A DNA stretch of 64,000 bases. Source: Yoonia sp. R2331. GTDB taxonomy: Bacteria; Pseudomonadota; Alphaproteobacteria; Rhodobacterales; Rhodobacteraceae. The translations under genes were made by a program, and so were the position numbers. This document shows, one piece after another, positions 60,468-64,000 of this stretch. The DNA is taken from NCBI RefSeq assembly GCF_041103235.1, contig NZ_JBGCUN010000001.1:1550001-1614000 (forward strand), written 5' to 3'. Below the pieces are notes generated by a model. The model was not told the DNA's origin. It was given only the letters and a program-made list of their open reading frames with translations, and made no database searches. Numbering within the stretch: the stretch's first letter is position 1; every line of letters begins with the position of its first letter.

Positions 60468-61319
60468 ATGACAGGTACACCAACATTGCCCGGCCATGAT
60501 TGGCCCAAGCTTGAGCCCGGCTGGGTCTGGCTGTGTGGTGCAGGCCCCGGTGATCCGGGGCTGCTGACGCTGCACGCGCTGAACGCGCTTGGGCAGGCGG
60601 ATGTGGTGATCTATGACGCGCTGGTGCAAGAGGCGATCCTGAATTGGGCGCCGCAAGCGACGCATATCTATGCAGGCAAGCGGGGCGGCAAGCCTTCGGC
60701 CAAGCAGCGCGATATCTCGCTGCGGCTGGTGGATCTGGCGCGCGCGGGCAAGCGGGTGCTGCGGCTGAAAGGCGGTGACCCCTTTGTCTTTGGCCGTGGC
60801 GGCGAAGAGGCGCAGACGCTGGTGCAGCATGATGTACCGGTGCGGATCATCCCCGGCATCAGTGCGGGGATCGGCGGGCTGGCCTATGCCGGCATCCCGG
60901 TGACGCACCGCGACGTGAACCAGTCGGTGACTTTTGTGACCGGCCACGATCAATCCGGCATGACACCGGGATCGCTGAATTGGGACGCAATTTCAAAGGG
61001 ATCGCAGGTGATCGTCATCTATATGGGGATGAAACATATCGCCCAGATCACCGCCAAACTTATCGCCGCCGGGCGCAGCCTGTCGGAACCTGTGGCTGTT
61101 GTCACAACCGCCACAACCGCAGATCAGCAGGTGTTGGAAACCACGCTTGGTACCATCGTTGATGACATCGCGGCCAGTGGCATGGCCCCGCCTGCGATCA
61201 TCTGCGTGGGCCGGTCGGTGCTGATGCGGCAGGTGCTGGACTGGCAGGGCATGGCCGCAGGGGCGCGCCCGCGCAACATTGACCCCTTGGGACGTGGCCG
61301 CCCGGCCGAATCCGCCTGA
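60468..61319 (+). CDS. cobA: Uroporphyrinogen-III C-methyltransferase
   Basis: 283 aa from ATG 60468. VWLCGAGPGDPGLLTLHALNAL and LRLKGGDPFVFGRGGEEAQ are the SUMT/tetrapyrrole methylase signatures, and PGISAGIGGLAYAGIPVTHR follows. It methylates uroporphyrinogen III twice to precorrin-2, the branch point for siroheme and cobalamin. It stands alone without a CysG-type fusion. Confidence 0.95.
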   Translation: MTGTPTLPGHDWPKLEPGWVWLCGAGPGDPGLLTLHALNALGQADVVIYDALVQEAILNWAPQATHIYAGKRGGKPSAKQRDISLRLVDLARAGKRVLRLKGGDPFVFGRGGEEAQTLVQHDVPVRIIPGISAGIGGLAYAGIPVTHRDVNQSVTFVTGHDQSGMTPGSLNWDAISKGSQVIVIYMGMKHIAQITAKLIAAGRSLSEPVAVVTTATTADQQVLETTLGTIVDDIAASGMAPPAIICVGRSVLMRQVLDWQGMAAGARPRNIDPLGRGRPAESA

Positions 61320-61360
61320 AGCTGATGCGCGCGTCCCCCTTCTTCTGGCCAAAAATATCC

Positions 61361-61432
61361 CCGCCGGAGGCATCCACCCCCTCCAACCCGCACCGCCGTT
61401 TGCCGCGGGACGCAGAATTTTTGAAAATTCTG
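61361..61432. repeat. Bipartite hairpin element, copy 2
   Basis: In the 121-base cobA-cobB gap, CCCGCCGGAGGC (61363-61374) is followed by a run with CCCTCC that can pair with the GGAGG, then by a strong AT-rich inverted repeat: CAGAATTTT (61413-61421) and AAAATTCTG (61424-61432) with a 2-base loop. The order and spacing match copy 1 at 7372-7460. The second hairpin ends 8 bases before the cobB GTG. Confidence 0.6.
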
Positions 61433-61440
61433 GGGCGCCC

Positions 61441-62712
61441 GTGGGACTGATCCTCGCCGCCCCTGCCTCTGGCTCTGGCAAGACCACGATCACGCTCGGC
61501 GTGCTGCGTGCGCTGGCGCAACGCGGCGTGGCGGTACGCGCGGCAAAATCAGGTCCTGACTACATTGATCCGCAGTTTCACGCCGCCGCCTGCGGCGCGC
61601 CTTGTTTCAACCTTGATGCCTGGGCAATGACGCCCGCGCGGATCAAGGACGCGGCCGCCGGCACCGAGCCACTGTTGATCGAAGGTGCGATGGGGCTTTT
61701 TGACGGCGCGCCGCCGGATGGCAAAGGCGCGACCGCGGACCTTGCGCGCATTCTGGACCTGCCCGTGGTGCTGATCGTCGATGCGGCATCCATGGCGCAA
61801 TCCATTGCACCGCTGGTGGCGGGATTTGCCGCCCATGACCCCGCAAACACTATCGGCGGTGTCATTCTGAACCGGGTCGGATCCGCACGGCATGCGCGGA
61901 TGCTGACAACCGCGCTGGCCCCAACCGGCATCCCGGTGATTGGCACGGTGATGCGCAACCCGGACCTTGCACGCCCGTCGCGGCATCTGGGGTTGGTGCA
62001 AGCGGGCGAGATGCCAGATCTGGAGAATTTCCTGAACCGCGCCGCAGATGTGATGGCAAGTTCGATTGACCTTGACGCGCTGCTGGCGCTGGGCCGCCCG
62101 ATCCAAAGCACAAGCCCACTGCGCAGCGACAGGTTTCGCGGGCTGCAAAAGGGGCAGTCGCTGGCCATTGCGCGGGATGCGGCGTTTTCGTTCAGCTATG
62201 CCTATGACCTGGCACTTTACGCCCATATGGGTGTTGACCTGCGCTATTTCTCGCCGCTTGCTGACGACCCTGTCCCCCAGGCCGACCGGATCATCCTGCC
62301 CGGCGGCTATCCAGAGCTCCATGCCGCCCGGCTGGCAGCGGCGCAAACCTTTATGACCAGCCTCAAGAGCGCCGCAGAAACCACTGATATATATGGCGAA
62401 TGTGGTGGATATATGACCTTGGGTGAGACCTTGACCGATGCTGATGGTGTGCGCCACAAGATGGCGGGTCTGCTCAAGCTCGACACCAGCTTTGCCACCC
62501 GCAAGCTGCATCTGGGCTATCGCACCTTGCACAAACATGGGCAGTCGCAACCCGCCTTCAGGGCGCATGAGTTCCACTATGCCACCACGCTGCGTGCCGA
62601 AGGCACGCCCCTTTTTGACGCCTTTGATGCAGAAGGCACGGCCCTTGGGCCAATGGGACTGCAAGAGGGGCGCGTGTCAGGGTCATTTGCGCATATTGTG
62701 TCAGGTACATAA
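61441..62712 (+). CDS. cobB: Cobyrinate/hydrogenobyrinate a,c-diamide synthase
   Basis: 423 aa from a GTG at 61441, chosen because the ATP-binding family N-terminus begins there (GLILAAPASGSGKTTITLGVL, P-loop). KSGPDYIDPQFH and EGAMGLFDG are typical, and the C-terminal glutaminase-like half has DIYGECGGYMTLGE with the catalytic Cys. It amidates the a and c side chains of the corrin ring. An AT-rich hairpin precedes the start. Confidence 0.93.
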   Translation: MGLILAAPASGSGKTTITLGVLRALAQRGVAVRAAKSGPDYIDPQFHAAACGAPCFNLDAWAMTPARIKDAAAGTEPLLIEGAMGLFDGAPPDGKGATADLARILDLPVVLIVDAASMAQSIAPLVAGFAAHDPANTIGGVILNRVGSARHARMLTTALAPTGIPVIGTVMRNPDLARPSRHLGLVQAGEMPDLENFLNRAADVMASSIDLDALLALGRPIQSTSPLRSDRFRGLQKGQSLAIARDAAFSFSYAYDLALYAHMGVDLRYFSPLADDPVPQADRIILPGGYPELHAARLAAAQTFMTSLKSAAETTDIYGECGGYMTLGETLTDADGVRHKMAGLLKLDTSFATRKLHLGYRTLHKHGQSQPAFRAHEFHYATTLRAEGTPLFDAFDAEGTALGPMGLQEGRVSGSFAHIVSGT

Positions 62713-62754
62713 CGACCGTTGCACCCCGGCGCAGACAGGCATACCGATGGCGCC

Positions 62755-63975
62755 ATGGAACATGTGAACGACACTCTCGCCCGGCGCAACGTCGCTGTGC
62801 TGGTCGCGGCGCAAGCGCTGCTTGGCAGCCAGATCACCATGATTTTCGTGGTGGGCGGGTTGGCCGGGCAACAATTGTCGCCGCTGGCTTGTTTTGCGAC
62901 GCTGCCCATCTCTCTTATCGTTTTTGGGTCAATGACAACCGCGCCCTGGCTGAGCCCGTTCATGCAGCGCTATGGTCGTCAGATGGGGTTCTATGTGGGT
63001 GCCCTTGGCGGGTTGATCGGATCGGCCATTTCGGCCTACGCCATCACTGTCAGTAGTTTTGCGCTGTTTCTCGTGGGCTCTTACCTGACAGGTATCTATA
63101 TGTCCGCACAGGGTTTTTTCCGTTTCGCGGCGGCTGACACCGCTTCTGACGCGTTCCGGCCCAAGGCCATTTCCTATGTGCTGGCGGGGGGGCTTGTCTC
63201 TGCCATTATCGGGCCGCAGCTGGTGAGCCTGCTGACGTTCAACAACCCGGACGCCACTGTGATGCGCTATCTGCCGGTCTATTTCGCGGCGATGGTGCTG
63301 AATGTGATCGGCATGGCGCTGTTCGTATTTCTGCGCATCCCAAAGCCTGCAGCGGCAGCACCCGGTGATGACCGGGGCCGAACGATTGGGCAATTGCTGA
63401 CGACGCCACGCATTGCCGTCGCGGTGATCTGCGCGATGGTGAGTTATGCATTGATGAACCTTGTCATGACCTCGACCCCGCTGGCGGTTGTGGGCTGCGG
63501 CTATGGTGTCACTGATGCCTCGAACGTGGTGATGGGCCATGTGTTGGCGATGTTCGCACCATCCTTTTTCACCGGCCATCTGATTGCTCGCTTCGGGGTG
63601 GAGCGGATCATGGGGCTGGGGCTGGTCATTCTGGCCGCCGCTGGCGTTGTTGCCTTGCAGGGCGTGGAGTTGACCAATTTCTACATCGCACTGGTGCTGC
63701 TGGGGCTTGGCTGGAACTTTGGTTTCATCGGCGCCACCACAATGCTGGCCAGCGCCCATTCCCCGGCAGAGCGTGGCCGGTTGCAAGGGGTCAACGACAT
63801 GATCGTCTTTGGCATGGTCACGGTGGCCAGCCTCGCCTCTGGCGGGTTGATGAATTGTGCGGGCGGCACTGCGGTTGAGGGCTGGAACGCGGTCAATATC
63901 GCGATGGTGCCATTTCTGGCACTGGCCGGTGGATCGCTGATCTGGCTGGTGCGCCGGAGCCGCGTGGCAGCCTAG
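62755..63975 (+). CDS. MFS transporter
   Basis: 406 aa from ATG 62755, about 12 membrane segments. The N-terminal half has GSQITMIFVVGGLAGQQLSP, and a loop QRYGRQMGFYVGALGG is in the position of the MFS motif A. The central cytosolic loop is GDDRGRTIGQLLTTPRI. Substrate not determined. Its position 42 bases after cobB, in the same direction, allows co-transcription, so a link to corrinoids is possible but unproved. The window ends 25 bases later. Confidence 0.85.
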   Translation: MEHVNDTLARRNVAVLVAAQALLGSQITMIFVVGGLAGQQLSPLACFATLPISLIVFGSMTTAPWLSPFMQRYGRQMGFYVGALGGLIGSAISAYAITVSSFALFLVGSYLTGIYMSAQGFFRFAAADTASDAFRPKAISYVLAGGLVSAIIGPQLVSLLTFNNPDATVMRYLPVYFAAMVLNVIGMALFVFLRIPKPAAAAPGDDRGRTIGQLLTTPRIAVAVICAMVSYALMNLVMTSTPLAVVGCGYGVTDASNVVMGHVLAMFAPSFFTGHLIARFGVERIMGLGLVILAAAGVVALQGVELTNFYIALVLLGLGWNFGFIGATTMLASAHSPAERGRLQGVNDMIVFGMVTVASLASGGLMNCAGGTAVEGWNAVNIAMVPFLALAGGSLIWLVRRSRVAA

Positions 63976-64000
63976 CCCGGACAGGCGGGCATGTCTTGCG

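Overview
The window is a gene-dense, GC-rich (roughly 60 %) piece of chromosome from an alphaproteobacterium, most likely a marine member of the Roseobacter group (Rhodobacteraceae). The evidence is the gene set: ctrA next to sciP, a usg-family gene, tandem RTX/Hint proteins, paired FAD/GcvT demethylating dehydrogenases, an E111-type MetA, a gluQRS/trmFO cluster and cobalamin genes with CbiD. I saw no rRNA, insertion sequence, prophage, integrase, CRISPR array or recognisable defence island. Most of the window is ordinary core chromosome; the accessory-looking part is the 8-14.5 kb RTX/Hint locus.

Layout. 0-8 kb: a lytic transglycosylase cut by the window edge, a SYLF lipoprotein, two diverging sarcosine/dimethylglycine-dehydrogenase-like paralogues around a yceI gene, and a MobA-like nucleotidyltransferase. 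8-14.4 kb: two adjacent RTX proteins, 397 and 1630 aa, each ending in a Hint domain. 15-20 kb: tRNA-Leu(CAA), a zinc metallopeptidase, a YqaA/DsbB pair, and an arginine-degradation operon (arginase, ornithine cyclodeaminase) with a divergent Lrp-type regulator. 20-27.6 kb: gyrA, an outer-membrane barrel protein, trmFO, a methyltransferase, gluQRS, hisI and an Fe-S scaffold gene. 27.7-34.7 kb: a 40-aa membrane miniprotein, recG-ligA, the cell-cycle pair ctrA/sciP, and mnmA. 35-41.5 kb: an aldehyde dehydrogenase broken by one in-frame stop, a P-loop ATPase, metA, an alpha/beta hydrolase, ppk2, a TetR regulator and a PagL-like lipid A deacylase. 41.5-50 kb: sulfotransferase/FkbM pair, rplM-rpsI, a MocR regulator divergent from a DUF1127 protein, thioesterase/enoyl-CoA hydratase, carboxypeptidase M32 and heme A synthase. 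50-56 kb: a gene-poor stretch with a 20-copy octamer repeat, an A24 prepilin-peptidase homologue lacking one catalytic Asp, the zwf-pgl-pgi operon behind a 16-bp palindrome, and an HNH protein. 56-64 kb: a tightly overlapping five-gene operon (cbiD, cobK, DNA glycosylase, esterase, transglycosylase), then cobA, cobB and an MFS transporter.

How it fits together. Several blocks are coherent pathways: arginine to ornithine to proline; glucose-6-phosphate into the oxidative Entner-Doudoroff/pentose-phosphate route; corrin-ring synthesis; and tRNA modification (trmFO, gluQRS, mnmA). The most unusual signals are mainly regulatory or structural: a bipartite hairpin element present twice (7.4 and 61.4 kb), a helically phased TGCAT-type repeat present twice (19.8 and 50.1 kb), a hairpin burying the trmFO start codon, a leader hairpin pairing with the ribosome-binding site of the outer-membrane protein, and a terminated structured RNA candidate at 55.2 kb. 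I found no clear new multi-gene system; the tandem Hint/RTX pair is the closest candidate.
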